Part shown: positions 19,001 to 26,620 of the stretch, one piece after another
How positions within the stretch are numbered: the stretch's first letter is position 1
Layout: the number at the start of each line of letters is the position of its first letter
Assembly (NCBI GenBank): GCA_013298075.1
Contig: JAAFJG010000029.1
Coordinates: 1 to 54,475 of the forward strand
Origin: Cytophagales bacterium
GTDB lineage: Bacteria > Bacteroidota > Bacteroidia > Cytophagales > Microscillaceae
Length of the DNA: 54,475 bases
Direction of reading: 5' to 3'
Translations under genes and position numbers: made by a program
The notes under the pieces: generated by a model
The model's input: only the letters and a program-made list of their open reading frames with translations
Databases searched by the model: none
Told to the model about the DNA's origin: nothing

Positions 19001-19484
19001 TTCTTTGAATGATTATTACAAAGCAAATCAAGGCGATTATAAAAACGGAAAAATACAATATCCACTTAAAAATATGCCTTCAGGTCGCCATAACCTTGTT
19101 TTGCAAGTTTGGGATACGTATAATAATCCAAGTGCTGCGTCCATAGATTTTGTGGTGGCACCAAGTCCAGCAGTAGCCATTCAAGAATTATTTAATTATC
19201 CTAATCCTGTTTTTGATTATACAAAATTTTCGTTTTCGCACAATAAAATCGGCAAAGATTTACAATATGAAATTACTATTTTTGATATAAAAGGAAGTCT
19301 TTTGAAAACTTTGACAGGACAAACATTGGGAACTGAAAAAAATAATGTGGTGTTAGAATGGGATGGAATGGATAAAAATGGACAACGTTTGGGCAATGGA
19401 ACTTATATTTATCAACTACAAATTACCTCTCCACAAGACAAAACGAGCGGAAAAGCAAGTCGTAAATTGGTGATTATCAATTAA
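16077..19484 (+). CDS. porU: Type IX secretion system sortase PorU (C25 peptidase)
   Basis: The 1135-residue protein starts with a signal peptide ending about SKLYSQ. A gingipain-type C25 peptidase domain occupies the middle: LLLFGAASYDYKGR, ADDGDANTHQNDAEQL, and the catalytic pair His647 in VNYSGHGGAVGWAEE and Cys681 in FLTATCEFGRYDNPY. The C-terminus (from about 1045) is a beta domain with FNYPNPVFDYTKFSF and YIYQLQI, like T9SS sorting domains. PorU works on the outer surface in the attachment complex, cutting cargo CTDs and joining the new end to lipopolysaccharide. The length and the full catalytic pair favour PorU over a cargo protease. The usual partner porV is not adjacent. Confidence 0.9.
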   Translation: MKNIAKNFLFLFFLLLCISKLYSQSVLREGTWLKIPINSKGIYKITPAFLRSFGINTNSFNPKNLHIYGNGGGMLPQNNSTARAVDLVENAIFVQGENDNSFDENDFILFYAQDANAWNYQDVSQTFVHQKNLYDDTNYYFLTFNTTQGLRIAPQNNIGIGTSVTFFDDYFFYENDLENTLRSGREWYGEGFGGNYNRSEMDFNFNLAGLIPNSNFKFTGAGMGKDVNTTSYQWFINNQLIGTQSVPAQPLGAWALRGIEVNNTFLQNTNLFGNAENITVKFRFLQNAVTGLANLNYFRMQYQRKLQLYGSQTNFRSMASWNNLNSNFIVENINSETLIWDISNVLQPKNQTFVTNTNIANFSVNTFNQLKEFIAFNPSQISTPTTAFSVTNQNLSGQNVPNLLIITHESLLGEANRLADFRRTNDNLSVLIVTPSQIFNEFSSGRQDVSAMRDFCRQLYQKNPLTFKYLLLFGAASYDYKGRLPDIGNMNLVPIYEAYESLNPIFSFSSDDYFGILGDNTGAWEETPAGDANMNIGVGRIPARTPKEAKIVVDKLIKYVNNTQNLGNWRQQITFLADDGDANTHQNDAEQLTQIIELNYPQYKANKLYLDSFDQISSPNGETCPQIVTALQNALEDGSLIVNYSGHGGAVGWAEESVLRTEQMDDFRNRNNLPLFLTATCEFGRYDNPYTFSGAEHLLFNEVGGGIGLLTTTRPVFSSTNFILNRAFYNSVFEPINNEMPRLGDVMRKTKNGSLVGAINRNFSLLGDPSMRLAYPNRNITITKVNDKMTLPFDTMRAVRKMKLEGNIVLANGNTDNSFNGVLEIEVFDKPNFKQTKGTAGTSPMNYQVRNSVLFRGTSQVVNGNFIVEFIVPKDINYAFDKGRIVMYAKDITQMTDAGNGETRLLVGGSMPNANADITPPNVSLFLNNEGFKNGQEVNPDALLLANIFDENGINIAINGVGHQLKAVLDNSISFSLNDYYKANQGDYKNGKIQYPLKNMPSGRHNLVLQVWDTYNNPSAASIDFVVAPSPAVAIQELFNYPNPVFDYTKFSFSHNKIGKDLQYEITIFDIKGSLLKTLTGQTLGTEKNNVVLEWDGMDKNGQRLGNGTYIYQLQITSPQDKTSGKASRKLVIIN

Positions 19485-19512
19485 ATAAAAAACAAAAATT
19501 ATTTCTAAAAAT

Positions 19513-20820
19513 ATGAAAATATGTATTATTGGGGCAGGCTCATCAGGAATTGTGGCTGCAAAAACATTGAAACAACATCAAATTGATTTTGATTGTTATG
19601 AAGCGGGTTCAAAAATTGGTGGAAATTGGCGTTATCAAAATGACAACAAAATGTCGTCTGCTTATCGTTCTTTGCATATCAATACGTCACGAAAAATGAT
19701 GGAATATTCGGATTTTCCTATGCCCGCACATTACCCACATTTTCCGCATCATTCTCAAATTATTGATTATTTTGATGATTATGTAGCCCATTTTGATATT
19801 GTTAAAAATATCATTTTCAATACTAAAATTATTGATGTAAGTTTTACAAAAAATCGTAAAAAATACCTCGTTAAAACCGATAAAAATGAAACCAAAGAAT
19901 ATGATGGAGTAATTGTTGCCAATGGTCATCATTGGAATCCGAGATTGCCCGAACCTATGTTTGAAGGTGAATTTGAGGGAGAAACGTTACATTCTCATTA
20001 TTATCGCACTCCCGAAATATTCGAAAATAAGAATGTTTTAGTGGTTGGAATTGGTAATTCTGCGGTGGATATTGCTTGCGAAGCTGCTCGCTTACATACA
20101 GGAAAAGTATTTATTTCGACTCGAAGTGGTGCGTATATTTTGCCTAATTATATTTTAGGAAAACCTTTTGATGAATTATCAAAAAGTATTCCTCATACCT
20201 TACCTTTGTGGACAAAACGATTTTTGTTAAATACTTCGCTTTGGTTGGCAAGAGGAAAACAGGCTGATTATGGCGTGCCAAAACCAAAAAGACCAATTTT
20301 ATCTGAACATCCAACTAATTCGCAAGATTTGTTAAATTTGACAGGCAGGGGAAAAGTAACTATCAAACCAAATATTCAAAAATTAGCAGGAAAAGAAGTG
20401 ATTTTTGAGGATAATACAAAGGAAAAAATTGATATAATTATTTGGAGTACAGGCTATAAAATGACTTTTCCATTTTTTCAAAACGATTTTTTTCCTGCTC
20501 AAGAAGTTGAAAATTCGAATGATTTACAATTATATAAACGCGTGATTCACCCTGATTATAAAAATTTATTTTTTTTAGGATTGATACAACCTTTGGGCGC
20601 AATTATGCCATTGGCAGAAATTCAATCTAAATGGATTGCCCAATTATTGACCCAAAAAACTGCGTTGCCAAGCGATGAATTTATGTGGTTGGATATTGAA
20701 AAAACTGAAAATTCACTCAAAAAAAGATACAAAGAATCAAAAAGGCACACCATTCAAGTCGATTTTTATGATTATAAAGCGGTATTGGAAAAGGAAATGA
20801 AACAAATGAGAGCAGAATAA
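19513..20820 (+). CDS. Flavin-containing monooxygenase
   Basis: The 435-residue flavoprotein has FAD-binding GAGSSG at the N-terminus (ICIIGAGSSGIVAAKTL), then GGNWRY, the FMO signature FEGETLHSHYYRTPE (FxGxxxHxxxY), the NADPH-binding motif VLVVGIGNSAVDIACEAA and the downstream IIWSTGYK box. Such enzymes insert one oxygen into nucleophilic N or S atoms, or act as Baeyer-Villiger oxygenases; the substrate is unknown. The 28-bp gap after porU on the same strand suggests read-through, though a functional link is not evident. No signal peptide. Confidence 0.88.
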   Translation: MKICIIGAGSSGIVAAKTLKQHQIDFDCYEAGSKIGGNWRYQNDNKMSSAYRSLHINTSRKMMEYSDFPMPAHYPHFPHHSQIIDYFDDYVAHFDIVKNIIFNTKIIDVSFTKNRKKYLVKTDKNETKEYDGVIVANGHHWNPRLPEPMFEGEFEGETLHSHYYRTPEIFENKNVLVVGIGNSAVDIACEAARLHTGKVFISTRSGAYILPNYILGKPFDELSKSIPHTLPLWTKRFLLNTSLWLARGKQADYGVPKPKRPILSEHPTNSQDLLNLTGRGKVTIKPNIQKLAGKEVIFEDNTKEKIDIIIWSTGYKMTFPFFQNDFFPAQEVENSNDLQLYKRVIHPDYKNLFFLGLIQPLGAIMPLAEIQSKWIAQLLTQKTALPSDEFMWLDIEKTENSLKKRYKESKRHTIQVDFYDYKAVLEKEMKQMRAE

Positions 20821-20957
20821 TTTTTTTGTTTTTGTTTTATTATTTTAAATTTTCTGGATTAATAGTATTTATTTTGTCTAACTTTGGACTGACAAAGAAA
20901 AGACGTTTGATTAGGAATTCATTTTTGTTTATCATATCATACAAAAAAATAAAAAAC

Positions 20958-21551
20958 ATGGGATATAGTAATTATAAAAAACTAAAACAAGTTACAAAAA
21001 AATTTGGACTTGATGCAGAAAAAATAGATTTATTTAAGGAAATAAGCCTTATTGAGCCAAGCAGTTGGTTAAAAGAAACACTCCAAAAATCTAAAATGTT
21101 TCCAATGAATAATGAAAAGGTAAAATCAGAAAGGATTGTTTCACCTATTTTAGGGGAAGTAGCAGAAGCATTTTTTGATAAAGTAACTTTGTTTTCAGGC
21201 GAAGATTTACCTGTAGATTCTAACCAAGATTTATCAGGAGAATGTGATTTTTTGTTTGTGTTTGTTCCAAGAAAACCTTATTTAGAAAGTCCAATTATTT
21301 CATTGGTGGAGGCAAAAGATGAAGATATGGATTATGGCATTGCTCAATGTGCGGCTCAATTATATGGTGCAAAACTTTATAATGAAATGGAAGGTAAAAT
21401 ATTTCCTGTTTTGTATGGTTGTGCTACTGATGGCGTAGAGTGGAAGTTTATGCGTTTTGAAAATAATATTTTTTATATTGATAATCGAGTTTATACTGAT
21501 TTAAAAGAGATTTTGGGGGTTTGGCATTTTATTATTCAGTCTTATATTTAA
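20958..21551 (+). CDS. Predicted PD-(D/E)XK nuclease-fold protein, tandem copy 1
   Basis: The 197-residue protein starts at MGYSNYKK; I chose this ATG, not the one 132 bp upstream, because all three tandem copies share it. A nuclease-like core is visible: Glu in KSERIVSPILGEV (helix 1), Asp97 in SGECDF, Glu118 and Lys120 in SLVEAKDED, and Gln in YGIAQCAAQLYG, which together fit the PD-(D/E)XK arrangement. The name of the family is unknown to me. Homologues of this kind are usually hypothetical proteins that occur in clusters. It forms a tandem array with the next two genes. The nuclease-fold call is an inference; activity on DNA is not shown. Confidence 0.7.
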   Translation: MGYSNYKKLKQVTKKFGLDAEKIDLFKEISLIEPSSWLKETLQKSKMFPMNNEKVKSERIVSPILGEVAEAFFDKVTLFSGEDLPVDSNQDLSGECDFLFVFVPRKPYLESPIISLVEAKDEDMDYGIAQCAAQLYGAKLYNEMEGKIFPVLYGCATDGVEWKFMRFENNIFYIDNRVYTDLKEILGVWHFIIQSYI

Positions 21552-21612
21552 ACTAAAAAATATCAAAACCGAATCGGTATATATTTATAAACATACAAAA
21601 AACAAAGAAAAC

Positions 21613-22206
21613 ATGGGATATAGTAATTATAAAAAAATAGAACAAGTTACAAAAAAATTTGGGCTATCTGCCAAAAGACAAAGCCTTTTTTCTACCATTA
21701 CACCAAAACAAGCAAGCGTTTGGCTTTTGGAAACATTAGAATTGGCTAAATTAGTACCTCTTCGGAATGAAAAAGTAAAATCAGAGCGAATAGTTTCGCC
21801 TATATTACTTGAGATAGCAAAATATTTTCAAAGTAATGTTACTTTGTTTTCAGGCGAAGAATTAGAAATGAATCCGCAAGATGATTTATCAGGTGCTTGC
21901 GATTTTTTCTTTACTTTTGTGCCGCAAGGTGCATATTTAGAAAGTCCAATTATTTCATTAGTGGAGGCAAAAGATGAAGATATGGATTATGGCATTGCTC
22001 AATGTGCGGCTCAATTATATGGTGCAAAACTTTATAATGAAATGGAAGGTAAAAATTTTCCTGTTTTGTATGGTTGTGCCACTGATGGCGTAGAATGGAA
22101 GTTTATGCGCTTCGAAAATAATATTTTTTATATTGATAATCAAATTTATACTGATTTGAAAGAAATTTTAGGGGTTTGGCATTTTATTATTCAGTCTTAT
22201 ATTTAA
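21613..22206 (+). CDS. Predicted PD-(D/E)XK nuclease-fold protein, tandem copy 2
   Basis: 197 residues, the same length as copy 1. The N-terminal 110 residues are clearly related but diverged (for example TPKQASVWLLETLELAK against IEPSSWLKETLQKSK). From LESPIISLVEAKDEDM to the stop the protein and the DNA are almost identical to copy 1, including the putative catalytic Asp/Glu/Lys set. The spacer before it repeats the spacer before copy 3 (AACTAAAAAATATCAAAA), so the duplicated unit was gene plus spacer. The sharp border between diverged and identical halves points to gene conversion. Confidence 0.7.
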   Translation: MGYSNYKKIEQVTKKFGLSAKRQSLFSTITPKQASVWLLETLELAKLVPLRNEKVKSERIVSPILLEIAKYFQSNVTLFSGEELEMNPQDDLSGACDFFFTFVPQGAYLESPIISLVEAKDEDMDYGIAQCAAQLYGAKLYNEMEGKNFPVLYGCATDGVEWKFMRFENNIFYIDNQIYTDLKEILGVWHFIIQSYI

Positions 22207-22259
22207 ACTAAAAAATATCAAAAACGAATCGTTACAACATTTATCAAATATAAAAAAAT

Positions 22260-22880
22260 ATGGGATATAGTAATTATAAAAAACTAAAACAAGTTACAAA
22301 AACTTTTGGACTTGATGCAAGAAAAAAAGTATTATTTCCAGAAATTGACCTTGTTATGCCAAGCAAATGGTTAGAAGAAACGCTTCAAAAAGCCCAATTA
22401 TTTCCATTAACAAACGAAAAATCAAAATCAGAAAAAATAGTTTCGCCTATTTTGAGTGAAGTAGCAGAATTTTATTTAGATAGTGTTACTTTATTTTCAG
22501 GAGAAGACTTATCAGTAGATAGTACTAAAGATTTGTCAGGCGAATGTGATTTTTTTTTCATTTTAGAAGCCTATAAACCGTATGTAGAAAGCCCAATTAT
22601 TTCATTGGTGGAGGCAAAAGATGAAGATATGGATTATGGCATTGCTCAATGTTCGGCTCAATTATATGGTGCAAAACTTTATAATGAAATGGAAGGCAAA
22701 AATATTCCTGTTTTGTATGGTTGTGCTACCAATAGCCATGATTGGCAATTTATTCGTTTTGAAAATGATGTTTTTTATATTGATAATCGAGTTTATACCG
22801 ATTTAAAAGAGATTTTAGGGGTTTGGCATTTTATTATTCAGTCTTATATCAATATGGGTGACATTTTGAATTTAACATAA
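22260..22880 (+). CDS. Predicted PD-(D/E)XK nuclease-fold protein, tandem copy 3, with a MITE-derived tail
   Basis: 206 residues. It follows the same plan as copies 1 and 2 with the putative catalytic set kept (SGECDF, SLVEAKDED). A short diverged patch, NSHDWQFIRFENDV, replaces DGVEWKFMRFENNI. Copies 1 and 2 end FIIQSYI; this one reads on for nine more residues (NMGDILNLT) because a MITE-like element is inserted at the old stop position and supplies a new TAA at 22878-22880. The core is untouched, so the protein may still work. The element could also act as, or remove, a transcript end for the array. Confidence 0.7.
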   Translation: MGYSNYKKLKQVTKTFGLDARKKVLFPEIDLVMPSKWLEETLQKAQLFPLTNEKSKSEKIVSPILSEVAEFYLDSVTLFSGEDLSVDSTKDLSGECDFFFILEAYKPYVESPIISLVEAKDEDMDYGIAQCSAQLYGAKLYNEMEGKNIPVLYGCATNSHDWQFIRFENDVFYIDNRVYTDLKEILGVWHFIIQSYINMGDILNLT

Positions 22881-23065
22881 AAAGGCTATTTAAAGATGAT
22901 TAAGGTATTTTCAATATTTTTAGATGTTTAGTATTTTGGTTAAATTAATAAAAAATACTTACAGGAATTTGTCGTATCTATTTTTAATTAATGTTCTAAA
23001 TACAAAAAATTCTTTTATACTAAATTTAAGCCTTTATAGCCTTTACAACTATGTCCCCCATATTG
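22850..23065 (+). mobile_element. MITE-like element, copy 1 (216 bp)
   Basis: Bounded by CAATATGGGTGACAT (22850-22864) and its near-perfect inverse ATGTCCCCCATATTG (23051-23065). No transposase gene inside. An inverted-orientation copy lies at 54106-54320 and matches over the whole length. The first 31 bp form the 3' end of the third tandem nuclease gene. Flanks show only a 2-bp AT/AT match (or TA/TA outside one further paired base), so the target duplication here is unclear. Confidence 0.8.
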
Positions 23066-23106
23066 ATAAAAAGTTTACATTAGAGTTTTTTTATAAATTC
23101 TTATTT

Positions 23107-23355
23107 TCAAGTTTAATCCGACCTTCCGCACCCTATTTTTAAAAATGAGTATTATCGTTAAAATTCGAGAATTTATTGGCAAAATCATCTAATAATTTTT
23201 ATTTTAACAATAAACTGAATAAAAATTAATAAATCGGGTAAATTTTCAGATAAATTAAATATATTTTATGTGTAAATTTTTAAATATTTATATTTTTTTT
23301 GAGTAAATACTCTAAACTAAAACAGGGGTGCGGAAAGTCGGTTAATATAACTTGA
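23107..23355. mobile_element. Second inverted-repeat element, possible MITE or IS remnant (about 249 bp)
   Basis: The left arm at 23107-23134 contains TCAAGTTTAATCCGACC then TTCCGCACCC; the right arm at 23323-23355 is its inverse with a few indels (GGGGTGCGGAAAGTCGG then TTAATATAACTTGA). The interior is AT-rich without a plausible gene. No second copy is seen in the window, so its mobility is only inferred from structure. Confidence 0.5.
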
Positions 23356-23468
23356 GATGACATTTATGTTGGTTCTTTTTTTGAGAAGAATAGCAAAATA
23401 TCTCAAATCTTGGACAAAGAAAATCCGCTTTTTAAGCCATTAAAAAGTATTATTAACGTACCAAATAA

Positions 23469-23514
23469 AAAAATTAGTAAACTATATTTATCTCAAAATA
23501 GTTTACTAATTTTT
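23469..23514. repeat. Perfect 17-bp hairpin
   Basis: AAAAATTAGTAAACTAT (23469-23485) and its exact complement (23498-23514) around a 12-nt loop. It is nested inside a weaker outer inverted repeat (AACGTACCAAAT at about 23454 with ATTTGTACGT at about 23532). There is no gene close enough for a simple terminator role, unless it ends the nuclease array transcript. Confidence 0.7.
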
Positions 23515-23622
23515 AAGCCGTAACTTCCCTAATTTGTACGTAATAGTTTTGAATTATTGAAAAAAAGTATTAAAACTCGTAAAATAAAGCACATTTTATT
23601 TTTTTTCTCAAAAAAAAGGTTA

Positions 23623-23648
23623 ATTTTACTATTACGTAATAGTAAAAT
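23623..23648. promoter_or_regulatory. 26-bp perfect palindrome centred on ACGT
   Basis: Fully self-complementary with no loop; the centre is TATTACGTAATA with arms ATTTTAC and GTAAAAT. A half-site, TACGTAATAGT, recurs at 23537-23547. Loop-free palindromes of this length usually mark binding sites of a dimeric protein, but no regulator gene adjoins. Confidence 0.5.
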
Positions 23649-23882
23649 ATTGTACTTTTTAAAGATAAAACATTCAATTTTATAACTATATTTTTCAAAT
23701 CTATTTCTATGTTTATTGTGAAAAATTATATAAAAAAGTGGATAATAACATAAAAAAACATAATTTTAAATATTATTTTTTTCAAAAATTAATTTTAATT
23801 TATAAAAATATAATAATATTTTATTGTACTTTTTCAATTCCTATGTCCTATAAAATGGGACGTTACGGTTTAAGTTTCATTA

Positions 23883-24653
23883 TTAAAATTCTACCTCAAT
23901 CAAAACAGGACAATGGTCAGAAAATTTTGCTTCTGTTAAAATCACTGAACGCTTTACTTTGTCTATCAAATGACTGCTAATGGCTTGATAATCAATACGC
24001 CAACCTAAATTTTTCTCGCGTGCAGTTCCCCACGCACTCCACCAAGTATAATGATGAGGTTCTTTATTAAGATGTCTAAAAGTATCCGAAAAACCATTAT
24101 CAAAAAAATCAGAAAGCCACAACCTTTCTTCAGGCAAAAAACCCGAAGTTTTTGTATTTGCTTTTGGATTATGAATATCAATATCCTGATGACAAATATT
24201 ATAATCACCCACAATCAATAAATTTGGAATCTCTGTTTTTAAGGCTTGAATATACTGCAAAAAATTTCTATTCCAATCCATTTTATAAGTTCTCCTATCT
24301 TCTCCACTCGAACCCGAAGGCATATACACACTCAAAATAGATAAATTTTCAAAATCGGCTCTGATAACACGCCCTTCTGTATCATCAATCGAAGAAAATA
24401 AATCATATCCTTTGATTATTTTTGTAGGAATATTTTTTGTAAAAATTGCTACTCCTGAATAGCCTTTTTTTTCTGCGGATTGAAAATAAGTAGTATAACC
24501 CAAATCTTCAAATAAAACCACAGGAATTTGAGACGAATGGGCTTTTGTTTCTTGCAAACAAATTACGTCTGCATTGGTGGCTTTCAACCATTCTACAAAT
24601 CCTTTTTTGATGACTGCCCTCAAACCATTGACGTTATAAGTAATAATTTTCAT
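23883..24653 (-). CDS. xthA: Exodeoxyribonuclease III
   Basis: 256 residues from the ATG at 24653; the longer frame to 24719 adds an unlikely hydrophobic leader, and MKIITYNVNGLRA is the conserved start. Motifs of the AP endonuclease/ExoIII family are complete: NVNGLRA, ICLQETKAHSSQIP (metal-binding Glu), SVYMPSGSSGEDRRTYKMDW, LIVGDYNICHQDIDI (Asp/Asn pair), and the closing SDHCPVLIEVEF (catalytic Asp-His). The enzyme cuts DNA at abasic sites and trims 3' blocks in base excision repair. It is a single gene converging with the gene-free region; pafA is divergent from it. Confidence 0.95.
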   Translation of the reverse strand: MKIITYNVNGLRAVIKKGFVEWLKATNADVICLQETKAHSSQIPVVLFEDLGYTTYFQSAEKKGYSGVAIFTKNIPTKIIKGYDLFSSIDDTEGRVIRADFENLSILSVYMPSGSSGEDRRTYKMDWNRNFLQYIQALKTEIPNLLIVGDYNICHQDIDIHNPKANTKTSGFLPEERLWLSDFFDNGFSDTFRHLNKEPHHYTWWSAWGTAREKNLGWRIDYQAISSHLIDKVKRSVILTEAKFSDHCPVLIEVEF

Positions 24654-24757
24654 AAAAAATAAATAAGTAAAAGTGTTTAATTTTTGTATAAAGTTAGGTA
24701 AAAAAAACGAAAAAAACAAGGTTTTTGTTTATTTTTTTTGATTTATTTTTCATTTAT

Positions 24758-24788
24758 TTTGAGATTTCAATTCTTTTCTCTACCTTTG
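24758..24788 (+). promoter_or_regulatory. Promoter of the PafA-like phosphatase gene
   Basis: TTTG at 24758-24761, exactly 19 bp, then TACCTTTG at 24781-24788, with the ATG 49 bp downstream of the -7 box. One of the clearest Bacteroidota promoters in the window, and it shows that the ATG at 24738 cannot be the start. Confidence 0.75.
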
Positions 24789-24836
24789 TTTTTTATCTTA
24801 TTTCAATATTTATCTAAAACTATTATTTCTAAAAAA

Positions 24837-26513
24837 ATGAAAAAAAGTTATTCTATTTTTGCGTTTTGCATTGTATATTATTCTCTTTTATTTTGCTCAC
24901 AAATATTTGCTCAAAATAATGAAAAACCTAAATTAATTGTGGGTATTGTAGTCGACCAGATGCGTTATGATTATTTAACTAAATACAATGAAAAATTTGG
25001 AGATGGTGGATTTAGAAGATTGATAAAACAAGGTTTTAATTGTAAAAATGCCCATTATAACTATGCTCCCACCGAAACTGCCCCCGGACATGCGTCTATA
25101 TATACAGGCACAACGCCCGCTACGCACGGAATTGTAGGCAATTTTTGGTTCGAAAATGGAAAAAATGTCTATTGCGTTACCGATACAACGGTACAATTAT
25201 TGGGGGCTTTGGCGGGAGAAGGTGCAGCCTCTCCGCGCAATTTATTTATGAATACTTTTGGCGATGAATTGAAGATTTCGAACATAGGAAAAAGCAAAGT
25301 TTTTGGCGTTTCGCTCAAAGATAGAGGAGCAGTTTTGCCTGCGGGACACACAGGTGATGCGGCGTATTGGTTTGATGCAGTGTCAGGAAATTTTGTTACA
25401 AGTACTTATTATATGTCAAAAATTCCTACATATTTAGAGAAATTTAACCAAAGAAAATTATCAGATAAATTTCTAAAAGATACTTGGAAAACGCTTTATC
25501 CGATTGAAAAATATACAGAAAGTACGGCTGATAATACTAATTTTGAACAATCATTGGGTAATGGGAAAGATACGCCAACTTTTCCATACGTAATGGCTGA
25601 TATTGTTGAAAAAGCCAAAAAAAATCAATTCAAAAAACCTGTTTATGAATTATTGCGTGCTACTCCTTTTGGCAATACTTTGGTGAAAGAAATGGCTTTG
25701 ACTATATTAACAGAAGAAAAATTAGGAAAAAATAATCAAACTGATGTGTTAGCAATTAGTTTTTCTTCGACTGATTTGGCAGGGCATATTTATGGACCGC
25801 AATCTATCGAGGTACAAGATATTTATTTGCGTTTGGATAGAGATATTGAAGAAATTTTAGAAAATTTGGATAAAGAAGTAGGCGAAGATAGTTATGTAGT
25901 TTTTTTGACTGCTGACCATGCGGCTGCTTATACGCCTAATTTTTTGAAATCAATGAAAGTTCCCGCGGGACTTTTTGATTATAAAGCACAAAAGGAAAAC
26001 TTTAAAAATCATTTGAATACAAAGTTTGGCGCAAAAGATTGGGTTCAAAAATTTGATGACCAAAATATTTATTTTGATAAAAAACTCATTGCCGAAAATA
26101 AATTAGAGTTAGAAACGTTTGAAGAAGAAGCGATTAAATTTTATCGAAAAATTGATGGCGTTTTTGATGTTTTTTCGATGAATGAATTGGTAGAGGAAGG
26201 TGGAAAAAATCACGCACAACAAATGTGGCTCAACGGATATTATCACAAAAGAAGTGGCGATATTTTGATTTCTTTAAAACCTAATTGGATTGATAAAGGT
26301 TGGTATGAAAAAGGTGGAAGTAGTCATGGCTCTGTTTATAATCACGATACACACGTGCCTGTTTTATTTTATGGGGCAAAAATTCCGAGAGGAAAATATA
26401 CCTCAAGACGAATAAATATTACAGATATTGCTCCGACAATTACTAACATTTTGGGGATTCAAAAACCAAATGGTTCAACAGGAGAGCCAATTTTAGAAGT
26501 TTTAGGGGAATAA
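24837..26513 (+). CDS. pafA: PafA-like alkaline phosphatase / phosphodiesterase superfamily protein
   Basis: 558 residues from the ATG at 24837, which gives a normal signal peptide ending CSQIFAQ; an earlier in-frame ATG lies upstream of the promoter. Metal and active-site residues of the alkaline phosphatase superfamily are clear: LIVGIVVDQMRYDYL (first metal Asp), nucleophile Thr81 in PTETAPGHASIYTG, Asn102, Lys161 and Arg163 in SLKDRGAV, SSTDLAGHIYGP, LTADHAA and GGSSHGSVYNHDTHVPV. The Thr/Asn/Lys-x-Arg set is that of PafA, the phosphate-irrepressible monoesterase of Bacteroidota, and distinguishes it from E. coli PhoA. It is periplasmic and scavenges phosphate from organic monoesters. Confidence 0.85.
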   Translation: MKKSYSIFAFCIVYYSLLFCSQIFAQNNEKPKLIVGIVVDQMRYDYLTKYNEKFGDGGFRRLIKQGFNCKNAHYNYAPTETAPGHASIYTGTTPATHGIVGNFWFENGKNVYCVTDTTVQLLGALAGEGAASPRNLFMNTFGDELKISNIGKSKVFGVSLKDRGAVLPAGHTGDAAYWFDAVSGNFVTSTYYMSKIPTYLEKFNQRKLSDKFLKDTWKTLYPIEKYTESTADNTNFEQSLGNGKDTPTFPYVMADIVEKAKKNQFKKPVYELLRATPFGNTLVKEMALTILTEEKLGKNNQTDVLAISFSSTDLAGHIYGPQSIEVQDIYLRLDRDIEEILENLDKEVGEDSYVVFLTADHAAAYTPNFLKSMKVPAGLFDYKAQKENFKNHLNTKFGAKDWVQKFDDQNIYFDKKLIAENKLELETFEEEAIKFYRKIDGVFDVFSMNELVEEGGKNHAQQMWLNGYYHKRSGDILISLKPNWIDKGWYEKGGSSHGSVYNHDTHVPVLFYGAKIPRGKYTSRRINITDIAPTITNILGIQKPNGSTGEPILEVLGE

Positions 26514-26620
26514 TTTACCAAGATTTATAGAATTGATTTGCTTGATTTTCAAGATTTATATCTAAAAAAATACAAAACTAATTCTTTGGAATATATTCTA
26601 AATTGTTTATTAAAAAAAAT

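Larger units (their letters stand above)
22881..23882. other. 1-kb gene-free region between the nuclease array and xthA
   Basis: It holds most of MITE copy 1, the 23107-23355 inverted-repeat element, a 17-bp perfect hairpin and a 26-bp perfect palindrome. Short reading frames here (for example 22924-23142 and 23738-23980 on the plus strand) have no coding character and overlap the repeats. Confidence 0.6.

Noticed and set aside
20826-20957. N-terminal extension of the first small nuclease-like gene
   Set aside because: Copies 2 and 3 start at MGYSNYKK right after a spacer; the extra 44 residues are absent there and look like translated spacer.
22924-23142. 72-codon plus-strand frame after the nuclease triplet
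   Set aside because: Most of it lies in the MITE-like element and the rest runs into the next inverted-repeat element; hydrophobic and Phe/Leu-rich as expected from AT-rich DNA, with no homologue-like motif.
24738-24836. Upstream start of the PafA-like gene
   Set aside because: A clear promoter (TTTG-N19-TACCTTTG) lies inside this stretch, and the ATG at 24837 gives a proper signal peptide.
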